A stretch of 59,513 bases of DNA, taken from NCBI RefSeq assembly GCF_000428145.1, contig NZ_ATZJ01000024.1, positions 1 through 59,513 on the forward strand, written 5' to 3'. Shown piece after piece: positions 42,996-51,288 of this stretch. The notes under the pieces were generated by a model. That model ran no database searches. It was given only the letters and a program-made list of their open reading frames with translations, and was not told where the DNA came from. The DNA comes from Chitinilyticum litopenaei DSM 21440 (GTDB lineage: Bacteria; Pseudomonadota; Gammaproteobacteria; Burkholderiales; Chitinibacteraceae). Position 1 is the stretch's first letter; the number at the start of each line of letters is the position of its first letter. The position numbers and the translations under genes were made by a program.

Positions 42996-44258
42996 TTACT
43001 TGGCGAGCTTCTCGTTCCAAGCGGCAACAGCAGCGTCCAGAGCAGCCTTGACCGGCTTGCGGCCTTCAACGGCAGCCTGGAACTCGTCAGCCAGCTTCTT
43101 CTGCATGGCAGCTTCGTCCGGCAGTGTTCCCGGGGCCAGAGTCAGGGTACGAGCGCCGTCCATGGACTTGGCAGCTACGGCACGAGCCTGTTCAACCACG
43201 TCCTTGCTGTTGGCACCAGCCTGGAAGTACGGATCCAGGTTAGCCTTCTTGGTGGTCGGGAAGGTGGTTTCGGTAGCCTTGGAGAACAGCAGTTGCTGTT
43301 CGTCGCCAGTCAGGAACTTGCCGAGCTTGGCAGCGTCAGCCGGGTTCTTGAAGCCCTTCGGAATCACGAAGTCCATCATCCAGGCGCCGAAGGACATCTT
43401 GCCTGCGTCCAGCGGGAACTGGGTAACGCCAGTCTTCTCGTAAACAGCCTTGGCATCGGTTTCGGTGCGCTTCAGAGCTTGCGGAGCGGTGGTCATCATG
43501 GCGATCTTGCCGCTGTTGAAGGCAGCAATTTCTTGTTCGAAGGCCATCTTGAAGATGTCCTTCGGCATGGCGCCAGCCTTGTACAGATCAGCAAACTTCT
43601 GAACGGCAGCTACGTGCTTCGGCGAGTTGAAGACAGCCTTGCCGTTTTCAACAACCGGCAGGCCCAGGTAGTAGAACATGCCGATCGGGTCGGACATCTT
43701 CGGAGCAAAACCGTCAACGCCGGTCTTCTCGTTGATTTGCTTGGCTGCGGCCAGCAGTGCGTCGAAGGACTTCAGTTGGTCAGCCTTCACGCCAGCCTTT
43801 TCGAAGATTTCCTTGTTGTACGCAATGATGGATACGGAGTTGTACCACGGGAAGGCGTAAACCTTGCCCTTGATGGTCACGTCAGCCAGGGCTTGGGTGC
43901 TGTAGACAGCCTTGTCAGCGCCGAGGTATTGATCCAGCGGGATGATGTTGCCTTGGGCAGCGAATTCGTGAACCCAGGGTACATTGAAGTTAACCAGGGC
44001 CGGCGGGTTGCCAGCAGCCAGGGAGGCGATCAGCTTCGGCTGGATTTGATCCCAGTTCATGTCAACCCATACAGCTTCCAGAGTCGGGTTGGCGGCGTTG
44101 AACTTGGTTACGGCTTGCTTGAAGTACGGCTCGAACTTCGGAGCGAGGTTCATGGTCCAGAACTCGAGCTTGACCTTGTCAGCGGCTTGAGCTTGTGCAG
44201 CAACGAGGCCGAGGCCAAACACTGCAGCGCCAACGGTCAACATCTTCTTCAGCTTCAT
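42996..44258 (-). CDS. Sugar-binding protein of ABC transporter, paralogue 1
   Basis: Periplasmic extracellular solute-binding protein, family 1. 420 residues: signal peptide MKLKKMLTVGAAVFGLGLVA with AQA-A cleavage region, mature start near ADKVKLEFW, and a C-terminal DAAVAAWNEKLAK. Start at 44258 (ATG) fits the signal peptide; a longer frame to 44321 does not. Clearly related along the whole length to the protein at 44442-45695 (for example DVxxKGKVYAFPWYNS versus DVTYNGQQYGLPWYQV). Confidence 0.93.
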   Translation of the reverse strand: MKLKKMLTVGAAVFGLGLVAAQAQAADKVKLEFWTMNLAPKFEPYFKQAVTKFNAANPTLEAVWVDMNWDQIQPKLIASLAAGNPPALVNFNVPWVHEFAAQGNIIPLDQYLGADKAVYSTQALADVTIKGKVYAFPWYNSVSIIAYNKEIFEKAGVKADQLKSFDALLAAAKQINEKTGVDGFAPKMSDPIGMFYYLGLPVVENGKAVFNSPKHVAAVQKFADLYKAGAMPKDIFKMAFEQEIAAFNSGKIAMMTTAPQALKRTETDAKAVYEKTGVTQFPLDAGKMSFGAWMMDFVIPKGFKNPADAAKLGKFLTGDEQQLLFSKATETTFPTTKKANLDPYFQAGANSKDVVEQARAVAAKSMDGARTLTLAPGTLPDEAAMQKKLADEFQAAVEGRKPVKAALDAAVAAWNEKLAK

Positions 44259-44349
44259 TTTGTCTTCCTCTTGAGTTATCGACAAATTGCAGGAATTGCT
44301 TCCTTGCGTATTGCTACCCACTTCCGCCCTTGGGGCTTTGCGGATTTTA

Positions 44350-44387
44350 TTTGTGACGCGAGTCTACCAGAAAACTCCCGTCACAAA
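44350..44387. promoter_or_regulatory. Long inverted repeat between the binding-protein genes
   Basis: TTTGTGACG-C-GAGT and ACTC-C-CGTCACAAA form 14-bp arms with one mismatch around a 10-bp centre. On the minus strand the centre contains TTTTGT-N16-TAGACT-like promoter hexamers, 90-130 bp before the paralogue 1 start. It could be an operator, or a hairpin that stabilises or splits the messages of the two binding proteins. Confidence 0.55.
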
Positions 44388-44441
44388 ACTTGATGTGCCG
44401 CATACCTGTGCAAGTTTGCGACACACTTCCTTACCTTGCAC

Positions 44442-45695
44442 TCACTTCTTGGCTGCGAGTTTTTCGTTCCACATTGCCACGGCCGCATCCAGCGCTTCCT
44501 TGGCCGACTTGCGACCAGTCACGGCAGCCTCCACTTCATCGTTGAGCTTCTTGTTCATTGCCGCTTCATCCGGCAGGCCGGAGATGGTCAGCGTACGCGA
44601 AGCCTTGATGTGTGTCGCGGCAACGGCAGTCGCCTGTTGCACCGGATCGGCGGACTTGGCACCAGCCTGGAAGTAGGCATCATCCAGCGCCTTGTTGGTC
44701 GACGGGAAGGTGGAAGACGCCTTGGCGAACGCCAGCTGCGATTCGTCATTGGTCAGGAACTGGCCCAGCTTGACGGCGGCATCGACATCCTTGAAGCCCT
44801 TCGGCACCGACCACAGGAACAGAAAGCCGCCAAACGGCGTCTTGCCCGCACCCTGCGGGAAGCCGGCCACGCCGGTTGCTTCATAGATCTTCTTGGAGTC
44901 GGTTTGCGTGCGCTTCAGCGCGTGCGCGCCTTCGGCAAACATGGCGATCTTGCCGGCGTTGTATGCAGCAATCTGCTCCTCGAAGCCCATCTTGAAGACG
45001 TCCTTCGGAATGGAGCCATCCTTGTAGGCTGCGGCAAACTTCTCAAGCAGCTTCACGTGAGCGGGACTATTGAAGACAGCCTTGTTGTCCTTCAGCAGCG
45101 GCAGACCGTCATACAGGAACCAGCCGGAAAAGCCATCCTGCAGCTTGGGCGCAAAGCCGGTCACACCGGTCTTTTCCTTTACCTGCTTGGCGGCCGCGAG
45201 CAACTGGTCAAAGCTCTTCGGCGCTTCCTTGATGCCGGCCTTGGCGAAAAGATCCTTGTTGTAGAACAGTACGCCAGTGACCTGATACCAGGGCAGGCCA
45301 TATTGCTGACCGTTGTAGGTCACATCAGCCAGGGCGCCTTTGGTGTAGACATTCTTGAAAGAAGCCGCTTCCTTGGTGATCGGCACGATCATCTTTTTCT
45401 GGGCGAAATCATCCATCCACGGCTTGGGCAGATTAACCAGACCCGGCACCTTGCCGGAAGCGACTGCGGTTACCACACGCGCCTGGAAGGCATCCCAGCC
45501 CACATCAACCCACACGGCCTCAACCTGGGTTTGCGAGGCATTGAATTTCGCGGTCAGGTCTTTCATCACCGCATCGAACTTGGGCGAAAGACTATTGGAC
45601 CAGTATTCAACCTTAACCTTTTCGGCTGCCTGTGCAGTCACCATCGATGCGGCAAACAGCACGGCACCTGCAAGAACGGAACGCTTGAAATTCAT
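44442..45695 (-). CDS. Sugar-binding protein of ABC transporter, paralogue 2
   Basis: 417 residues, signal peptide MNFKRSVLAGAVLFAASMVTAQA, mature start near AEKVKVEYW, C-terminal DAAVAMWNEKLAAKK. Tandem paralogue of the 42996-44258 protein, upstream in the same direction. Both share ALKRT(Q/E)TD(S/A)K, GVT-FPxxAGK and ANLDPYFQAGANS / ALDDAYFQAGAKS motifs. The two proteins may serve one permease pair with different sugars. Confidence 0.93.
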   Translation of the reverse strand: MNFKRSVLAGAVLFAASMVTAQAAEKVKVEYWSNSLSPKFDAVMKDLTAKFNASQTQVEAVWVDVGWDAFQARVVTAVASGKVPGLVNLPKPWMDDFAQKKMIVPITKEAASFKNVYTKGALADVTYNGQQYGLPWYQVTGVLFYNKDLFAKAGIKEAPKSFDQLLAAAKQVKEKTGVTGFAPKLQDGFSGWFLYDGLPLLKDNKAVFNSPAHVKLLEKFAAAYKDGSIPKDVFKMGFEEQIAAYNAGKIAMFAEGAHALKRTQTDSKKIYEATGVAGFPQGAGKTPFGGFLFLWSVPKGFKDVDAAVKLGQFLTNDESQLAFAKASSTFPSTNKALDDAYFQAGAKSADPVQQATAVAATHIKASRTLTISGLPDEAAMNKKLNDEVEAAVTGRKSAKEALDAAVAMWNEKLAAKK

Positions 45696-46068
45696 GCCAA
45701 CTCCCTGAAGTCAACGAGAAATTAATGTGTTTCGGGGCAGAAGAGTCTCTTCGGGACACTTGGCCGCTGGTGATCGAAATTTGCGCTGTGATCGCCAGCG
45801 TGTCTGCCCGACAATAATCAGTGAAACACCCTACGCGGCGAGATTACCGCAATTCCCAACAAGCGCAAACAGCACATCCGGGCAGTCGGATGAATGCGCA
45901 AGCACATCGTCAGCAAAGCCATCGAAGCTTGCCGGCCGTGACTTGCCGGAAGAGACAACCCGGCGACCAGCCTAGCGATGCAGGCTTGTAGCCCTGCCAC
46001 GCCCACACCCTCGCGAAAACTACAACAGCTCAAGCGAGGGCGGGGATAAACGCTGTAATATCAAATCC
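45696..46068. other. Gene-free regulatory stretch upstream of the transporter cluster
   Basis: 373 bp between the GntR gene and the first binding-protein gene. It contains the inverted repeat CGCTGG-t-GATC / GATC-g-CCAGCG (45765-45800, 14-bp centre) and a smaller palindrome GAAGAGTCTCTTC near 45740-45752. Probably carries the transporter promoter and operators. No gene is convincing here. Confidence 0.6.
45765..45800. promoter_or_regulatory. Inverted repeat upstream of paralogue 2, candidate operator
   Basis: CGCTGG-T-GATC (45765-45775) and GATC-G-CCAGCG (45790-45800), 11-bp arms with one mismatch, about 70-105 bp before the binding-protein start on the minus strand. Could be a GntR-family or other repressor site; not matched to a known consensus. 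Confidence 0.4.
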
Positions 46069-46821
46069 TTATTTACGCAGATCGGCGAGCACACTGTAGT
46101 CCCGCCCCCGAAACAGCTGTTCGGCAAAGACAACCACCTGTCCGGACGAAGAAAATTCCTGTTGCACAAGCGAGAGCAGAGGCTCGCAGGCTCCCAGACC
46201 AAACCAGGCCGCCAGCGCTGGCGACGCCGGCACCGCTGTAATTTTCTGTATCACCCGTACAACACTTGCCCGATAGCGATCCAGACACTCCCCTTCGCGA
46301 CCAGGGCATTCCTCATCCAGAATGCTTACGGGCAGGGAGGCGCGTTCGAAGAAAAACGGAACGTCGCCAGCCACAAACCAGCGCTTGATGCGCCAGACCC
46401 GTGCATTCGCGGCCAGACCCAGCGCCAGCATTTCGTCCTGATCGGCCAGATCGGCCAGACATTCCAGCTTTTCCGGCTGCACCGGGAAGCCACGCGTCGC
46501 CAGCATTTGCTCAACCGTGCGGTAACGCGACAGAAAGGATTCCAGCTGTGGCGCGACATAGGTGCCCGAGCCGTGACGCCGGGAAATCAGGCCCCGCTCG
46601 CACAGAAGATCCAGCGCCTTGCGCGCCGTCACGCGCGAGACATCAAGCAACTCGGTCAGCGCCCGCTCGGATGGCAGGGCTTCGTCGGCCCGCCAGAAAC
46701 CGGCATGAATGGCTGCCGCCAGTCGCTCGCTGAGTTGCAGATACAGGGGGACCGGGCTATCGAAATCGGGACGCAAGACGGCGAGGCGCTCGGTCTCGAC
46801 AGCCGGTGTCATGCCTGCCAT
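46069..46821 (-). CDS. GntR/HutC-family regulator with UTRA domain
   Basis: 250 residues: winged helix-turn-helix (LYLQLSERLAAAIHAGFWRADEALPSERALTELLDVSRVTARKALDLLCERGLISRRHGSGTYV, about 25-88) and a C-terminal UTRA ligand domain with YRTVEQMLATRGF. Same class as the amino-sugar regulators NagR/DasR. Its start overlaps the kinase stop (TGATG), so the kinase and regulator form one unit. Likely represses the adjacent transporter in the absence of a sugar phosphate. Confidence 0.92.
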   Translation of the reverse strand: MAGMTPAVETERLAVLRPDFDSPVPLYLQLSERLAAAIHAGFWRADEALPSERALTELLDVSRVTARKALDLLCERGLISRRHGSGTYVAPQLESFLSRYRTVEQMLATRGFPVQPEKLECLADLADQDEMLALGLAANARVWRIKRWFVAGDVPFFFERASLPVSILDEECPGREGECLDRYRASVVRVIQKITAVPASPALAAWFGLGACEPLLSLVQQEFSSSGQVVVFAEQLFRGRDYSVLADLRK

Positions 46822-47702
46822 CAGGCTTTGGCGATGCGATGGATCAGGATCAGTGCGCCGGCGCAGGAATCCTTCTGCGCGCGACTGGTTGTGGCAAGAA
46901 AACCCGCCGGAATATAGGGGCGCAAGGCTTCCGACAAGCCACCGCCACAGATGGCCAGCGGCAGCTCCGGTGCAGTCTTGCGCAGAGCCTGGCCAATGAT
47001 TTCAACCTCACGGCCAGCGTCGAGCAGGAAGGACTTGGCAACCTCGTCCCTTTCGCCGAACTCGACCACCACCGGCGACAGCGAGGCGCATTCGCCCTGC
47101 TTCATCTTGCCCATCCACTCGAAAACCTTCTCGCGAGTGTCACCGGTGATCGAGAGCAGCTTGCGGCCGAAATCGGTCAGCTCACGACGACCATCCATCA
47201 GACGCTGCACGTGGTTGATGGCCTTGAGGCCGAGATAGGCGCCCGACCCTTCATCCGAAGTCGGAAAGCCCCAGCCCCCCACTTCCAGGCGGGCACCATC
47301 CGGCAGCCAGGCTTCGCCGATCGAGCCCGTGCCGATGGCGATGATGCCGCCATGCTCGCCATTATGCGCACCCAGCAGAGTGGAAAAACCGTCGGTTTCA
47401 ACCGCGATGCGGGCAAAACCGGGGTTTTTGCCAGCAAACTCGTCGGCCCAGGCCTTGACGGTCACGCCGGACAAACCAAAACCGACCGCGCACTGGGAAA
47501 ATGGCACGTCACCCAAACCCAGCCTGGCAAAGCCATCCTTGATGGCTGCGGTGATATTGGTCCAAGCCTTGTCGATGCCCTGCCCCAGCGCCGATGCCCC
47601 CGCTTCGGCACGCACCAGCTCGACGCCATCCAATCCGGCAATCGCGATCCGGGTACCGGTACCGCCGCCATCGACACCAATCAGGTATTTCACTTCACTC
47701 AT
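46821..47702 (-). CDS. BadF/BadG-type sugar kinase, probably N-acetylglucosamine or glucosamine kinase
   Basis: 293 residues, ASKHA fold: phosphate-1 GVDGGGTGTRIAI, GFGLSGV, phosphate-2 IIAIGTGSIGEAW, adenosine GGGLSEALRPYIP. Family members phosphorylate GlcNAc or glucosamine. With the ABC transporter and a NagR-like regulator it suggests use of chitin-derived sugars, but substrate is inferred. First gene of the kinase-regulator pair. Confidence 0.85.
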   Translation of the reverse strand: MSEVKYLIGVDGGGTGTRIAIAGLDGVELVRAEAGASALGQGIDKAWTNITAAIKDGFARLGLGDVPFSQCAVGFGLSGVTVKAWADEFAGKNPGFARIAVETDGFSTLLGAHNGEHGGIIAIGTGSIGEAWLPDGARLEVGGWGFPTSDEGSGAYLGLKAINHVQRLMDGRRELTDFGRKLLSITGDTREKVFEWMGKMKQGECASLSPVVVEFGERDEVAKSFLLDAGREVEIIGQALRKTAPELPLAICGGGLSEALRPYIPAGFLATTSRAQKDSCAGALILIHRIAKA

Positions 47703-47862
47703 GGACTACTCCTCACACGCCTCAAATCCGCAAATTCTTGTTTGACTGTCTTTCTATGCGCAGACAACCCGCACACGATAAAGGAATCGTCCAATCTAGT
47801 CAGCCGCCAGCCTCGCGTCAACGACCTGCATCAATGCAAATGCAACAAATACTGATAAAGCG

Positions 47863-47888
47863 ACAACGCCCGGCAAAGCGGGCGTTGT
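47863..47888 (-). terminator. cysH terminator hairpin
   Basis: ACAACGCCCG (47863-47872) pairs with CGGGCGTTGT (47879-47888) around a 6-nt loop. Just past the cysH stop on the minus strand. The T content beyond it is modest. Confidence 0.65.
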
Positions 47889-47900
47889 GTGGTGCGGGGA

Positions 47901-48584
47901 TCAGCGCTTGACGTGCAGGCCGCATTCCTTGTTTTCGGGATCTTCCCACCACCAGCGCCCGGCACGGACATCCTCGCCCATGGCGATGGCGCGCGTACAG
48001 GGGGCACAGCCGATCGACGGGTAATGCTGATCATGCAGGGCGTTGTAGGGAACGTTGTTTTCCTTGATGTAGGCCCAGACTTCTTTTTCGGTCCACTCGA
48101 TCAGCGGATTGAATTTCTCCAGGCCATTGCCGGCATCGTATTCGCGAAAGCCCAAATCGGTGCGCGTGGGCGACTGCTGGCGGCGCAGACCGGTAATCCA
48201 GGCTTTCTTGCCCTTGAGCGCGCGCTGCAGCGGCTCGATCTTGCGCACATGGCAACAGGCCTTGCGCAACTCGATGGACTGGTAGAAGCCATTGATGCCG
48301 TGCGTGTTGACATACTGCTCGGTCGCGGCAGTGTCCGGAAAGTAGACCTGCACCGGCGCCGCCGGATAGCGTTCGGCCACCTGCTGCATCAGCGCATAGG
48401 TTTCGGCCGGCAGGCGCCCGGTGTCCAGCGAGAACACTGCGATATGCAGATTGTGCCTGGCAATCAGATCCATCAGCACCATGTCTTCGGCGCCAAAGGA
48501 GTTGGCGAAGACGGCGGGACTGAAATCGCGGTCGATCTGCTGGAGTACGTCCAGGGTTTGGTCGAGTTTGGCTTGCAGGTCCAT
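47901..48584 (-). CDS. cysH: Adenylyl/phosphoadenylyl-sulfate reductase CysH
   Basis: Reduces activated sulfate to sulfite with thioredoxin. 227 residues: FANSFGAEDMVLMDLI, FSLDTGRLPAETYALM, the paired cysteines RKACCHVRK (about 109-110) and SIGCAPCTRA, followed by the C-terminal ECGLHV. The CC...CxxC set binds a [4Fe-4S] cluster, so the enzyme is of the APS-reductase type. Downstream of the TauE-type gene on the same strand; cysB is divergent. Confidence 0.96.
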   Translation of the reverse strand: MDLQAKLDQTLDVLQQIDRDFSPAVFANSFGAEDMVLMDLIARHNLHIAVFSLDTGRLPAETYALMQQVAERYPAAPVQVYFPDTAATEQYVNTHGINGFYQSIELRKACCHVRKIEPLQRALKGKKAWITGLRRQQSPTRTDLGFREYDAGNGLEKFNPLIEWTEKEVWAYIKENNVPYNALHDQHYPSIGCAPCTRAIAMGEDVRAGRWWWEDPENKECGLHVKR

Positions 48585-48647
48585 GCGTTAACTCCGGAAA
48601 AACAATTCAAATCGGGAATGCGCGGCATCATGCCCGCAATTGCGAGA

Positions 48648-49445
48648 TCAGGCCAGCGCCGCCAGCGCGGGCTTGACCAGCGACACGCCGACAATGACCA
48701 GCATGGTGGCCAGCGCCGGGCGCAGCCAGTGGTCGGGAATGCGGCCAGTGAGCTGACTACCCAGGTATATGCCTGGAATCGAACCAATCAAAAGGGTAGC
48801 GAGCAATACCCAATCGATATTACCCAGACCGGCATGCCCGAGACCCGCCACCAGCGTCAACGGTACGGCATGGGCGATTTCGGTTCCCACCAGGCGATTG
48901 GTCTGCAGCAGGGGATAGAGCAGGAACAGCGCCAGCGTGCCCAGCGCACCGGCACCGATCGACGACAGCGTCACGATGACACCCAGCACGACGCCGACCA
49001 GCACCGTGACCACCTTCAGCTTGCCTGGCGGCAGATTCAGCCAGTCAGCGGCATGCCGCTGGGCAAAAGCCAGCAGCGCCTTCTTGCAGACCAGGGCGAC
49101 TGCGGTAAGCAGCAGTGCCAGCCCCAGCGCCAGCTTGATGACCATGTTCACCGTCTGCGTATCGGCATGGATGCCGTGCAGCGCCCAGACCGTGATCGCC
49201 GCCGCCGGCACACTGCCCAGCGCCAGCCAGCCAGTGATGCCCCAGTCGATATTGCGGTTGCGCTGATGCGCGACAATGCCGCTGGCCTTGGTGATGGCAG
49301 CATACAGCAGATCGGTCCCGACGGCCGTGCCCGGGGTTACCCCCATCCACAGCAACAGCGGCGTCATCAGCGAACCGCCGCCCACACCGGTCATGCCGAC
49401 AATGAAGCTGACGGCAAAGCCGGCAATGATGTAGCCATATTCCAT
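48648..49445 (-). CDS. TauE/SafE-family sulfite or sulfur-compound exporter/permease
   Basis: 265 residues, about eight transmembrane helices in two halves, with the family motif GMTGVGGGSLMTPLLL-type near the start and VIVTLSSIGAGALGTLALFLLYPLL in the second half. Between cysH and cysB, so sulfate, sulfite or sulfonate transport is likely. Start at 49445 gives the usual MEYGYIIAG beginning. Codons at 48764-48810 are markedly unlike the rest of the gene and form an exact 47-bp palindrome. Confidence 0.9.
   Translation of the reverse strand: MEYGYIIAGFAVSFIVGMTGVGGGSLMTPLLLWMGVTPGTAVGTDLLYAAITKASGIVAHQRNRNIDWGITGWLALGSVPAAAITVWALHGIHADTQTVNMVIKLALGLALLLTAVALVCKKALLAFAQRHAADWLNLPPGKLKVVTVLVGVVLGVIVTLSSIGAGALGTLALFLLYPLLQTNRLVGTEIAHAVPLTLVAGLGHAGLGNIDWVLLATLLIGSIPGIYLGSQLTGRIPDHWLRPALATMLVIVGVSLVKPALAALA
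48764..48810. repeat. 47-bp bipartite palindrome, copy 12 (inside TauE-type gene)
   Basis: GGTATATGCCTGG at the left, CAATACC at the right, exactly 47 bp. The minus-strand codons here (GTA TTG CTC GCT ACC CTT TTG ATT GGT) are A/T-ending in a gene that otherwise prefers G/C-ending codons, yet encode the usual WVLLATLLIGSIPGIYLGS. Confidence 0.75.
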
Positions 49446-49520
49446 GTCGATTCCGTATGCCTTGCCAATGAAAACCAAGACCGCCCGAATGGGCGGCCGG
49501 ATGACAATGATAGCAAAGGA

Positions 49521-49550
49521 ACCTTATAATCCTTTATAAATAGAAGTTAG
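49521..49550 (+). promoter_or_regulatory. A/T-rich cysB upstream region with repeated CCTT-ATAA
   Basis: CCTTATAAT followed by CCTTTATAA, with a perfect TATAAT at 49525-49530, in the 138-bp gap between divergent tauE-type gene and cysB. It is the natural site of both promoters. CysB sites are A/T-rich, but no strict consensus allows a firm call. Confidence 0.4.
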
Positions 49551-49583
49551 AACTTAATAGCCCCCGATTATTTGGAGCGCGCC

Positions 49584-50522
49584 ATGAAATTGCAGCAATT
49601 ACGCTACCTGGTCGAAGTCGCCAAGCAGGGCCTGAATGTATCCGAAGCCGCCGAGAAGCTTCACACCTCGCAACCCGGCATCTCCAAGCAGATCCGCCTG
49701 CTGGAAGACGAACTGGGCGTGCAGATCTTCATCCGCAATGGCAAGCGTGTCGTTGACGTCACCGCGCCGGGACGCGAAATCCTGCGCATCGCCGAACAGA
49801 TGCTGATGCAGGCACGCAACCTCAAGCGTGTCGGCGAAGAATTCGTCAACGTCGAAGGGGGCAGCCTGACCATCGCCACCACCCACACGCAGGCCCGCTA
49901 TGCGCTGCCTCCGGTCGTGCACGCCTTTCTGGAGCGCTATCCCAAGGTCAGCCTGTCGATCAAGCAGGGCAGCCCGACCCAGATCAGCGAAATGGTCGTC
50001 GAAGGCCTGGCTGACCTGGCCATCGCCACCGAAGGCATCGATCACTACAGTGAACTGGCGATGCTGTCCTGCTACGACTGGAACCGTTGCATCGTCGTAC
50101 AGGAAGGCCATCCGCTGACGCAGCTGGAGCGCCCGATCACCCTGGCCGACGTCGCCGCCCATCCGCTGATCACCTACGACTTTGCCTTCACCGGCCGCTC
50201 GAAGATCAATCGAGCCTTCGAGGATGCCGGTCTGGAACCCAATGTGGTGCTGACCGCCATCGATTCCGACGTCATCAAGACCTATGTCGGCCTGGGGCTG
50301 GGCATTGGCATTCTGGCCGGCATGGCCTTCGAGCCCGAGCGCGATCACGGCCTGGCGGCCATCGACGCCAGCCATCTGTTCGAAAAGTCCACCACCCACA
50401 TCGGTGTGCGCAAGGATGCCTATCTGCGCGGTTACGCCTATGACTTCATCGAACTGTTCGCGCCGCACCTTACCCGCCAGGTCGTGCAGGCCGCACTGTT
50501 GTGCGAGCCTGACGAGGAGTGA
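49584..50522 (+). CDS. cysB: CysB, LysR-type regulator of cysteine biosynthesis
   Basis: 312 residues: MKLQQLRYLVEVAKQGLNVSEAAEKLHTSQPGISKQIRLLEDELGVQIF DNA-binding domain, then the inducer domain with ATTHTQARYALPPVV (N-acetylserine/sulfate pocket residues). Activates sulfate-assimilation genes. ATG at 49584 fits the family start. Divergent from the TauE-type gene and cysH. Confidence 0.97.
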   Translation: MKLQQLRYLVEVAKQGLNVSEAAEKLHTSQPGISKQIRLLEDELGVQIFIRNGKRVVDVTAPGREILRIAEQMLMQARNLKRVGEEFVNVEGGSLTIATTHTQARYALPPVVHAFLERYPKVSLSIKQGSPTQISEMVVEGLADLAIATEGIDHYSELAMLSCYDWNRCIVVQEGHPLTQLERPITLADVAAHPLITYDFAFTGRSKINRAFEDAGLEPNVVLTAIDSDVIKTYVGLGLGIGILAGMAFEPERDHGLAAIDASHLFEKSTTHIGVRKDAYLRGYAYDFIELFAPHLTRQVVQAALLCEPDEE

Positions 50523-50676
50523 GCACGCTCACTTTCTCACCTCCAGGCCACGCACGGCTCACGCGGTGAGCCGCAGTGTCGCATTCGCTTAGCCTCCTGG
50601 CATAAAGTGGCCTGCTGCATTGCCGGCAGGCCGGCGCGCATGCTTCAATCCGCTCAGTTTCTGACCGGGTACTGTC

Positions 50677-51288
50677 ATGCCTTCCATCTATTCGCTTAAG
50701 CCGCGCTTCCAGAATTTTTTAAGGCCCATGGTGGCGGGGCTGGCACGCGCGGGCGTCACCGCCAACCAGATCACACTGCTGGCACTGCTGCTGTCCATCG
50801 CCGTCGGTGCTCTGCTGTTTTTTGCCCGCACGCCGCTGACCTGGCTCATCCTCCCGGCCTTCCTCTTCGTTCGCATGGCGCTCAATGCCATGGACGGCAT
50901 GCTGGCCCGCGAATTCGGCCAGCAGTCACCCCTGGGCGCGATTCTCAATGAAATTGGCGATGTGCTTGCCGACACGGCGCTCTTCCTGCCCTTCCTGCTG
51001 ATCGCCCCGGATGCCGTCCCATGGCTGCTTGCCGTCATTTTTCTCGCCCTGCTCAGCGAATTCGCCGGCCTGCTCGGCCCCCTGCTTGGCGCATCGCGCC
51101 GCTACGACGGACCGATGGGCAAAAGCGACCGGGCCTTGGTCTTTGGCGCCTTCGCGCTGGCCTATGCACTCCATCCGGCAGCGGCCCACGTCGCGGAGTG
51201 GGTCTTTGCCGTGGTCAGCCTTCTGCTCGCGCTGACAGTGATCAAGCGCTGCTGCGCCATGCTCGCCGAGGTCGCCCATGCTCAATGA
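50677..51288 (+). CDS. ynbA: CDP-alcohol phosphatidyltransferase, YnbA type
   Basis: Membrane enzyme of phospholipid head-group attachment. 203 residues with about six hydrophobic segments. The CDP-alcohol motif is recognisable (NAMDGMLAREFGQQSPLGAIL followed by NEIGD), but aspartates 1 and 3 of D-x2-DG-x2-AR-x8-G-x3-D-x3-D are asparagines here. First gene of a ynbABCD-like series; overlaps ynbB by 11 bp. Product unknown. Confidence 0.88.
   Translation: MPSIYSLKPRFQNFLRPMVAGLARAGVTANQITLLALLLSIAVGALLFFARTPLTWLILPAFLFVRMALNAMDGMLAREFGQQSPLGAILNEIGDVLADTALFLPFLLIAPDAVPWLLAVIFLALLSEFAGLLGPLLGASRRYDGPMGKSDRALVFGAFALAYALHPAAAHVAEWVFAVVSLLLALTVIKRCCAMLAEVAHAQ

Noticed and set aside
45727..45975. 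82-codon plus-strand frame upstream of the sugar transporter
   Set aside because: No ribosome site, no recognisable domain, and it overlaps the inverted repeat region that better explains the stretch.
48780..48800. GGTTCGATTCC on the minus strand, like a tRNA T-arm
   Set aside because: It lies within the well-conserved TauE-type coding sequence and no acceptor, D or anticodon arms can be folded around it.
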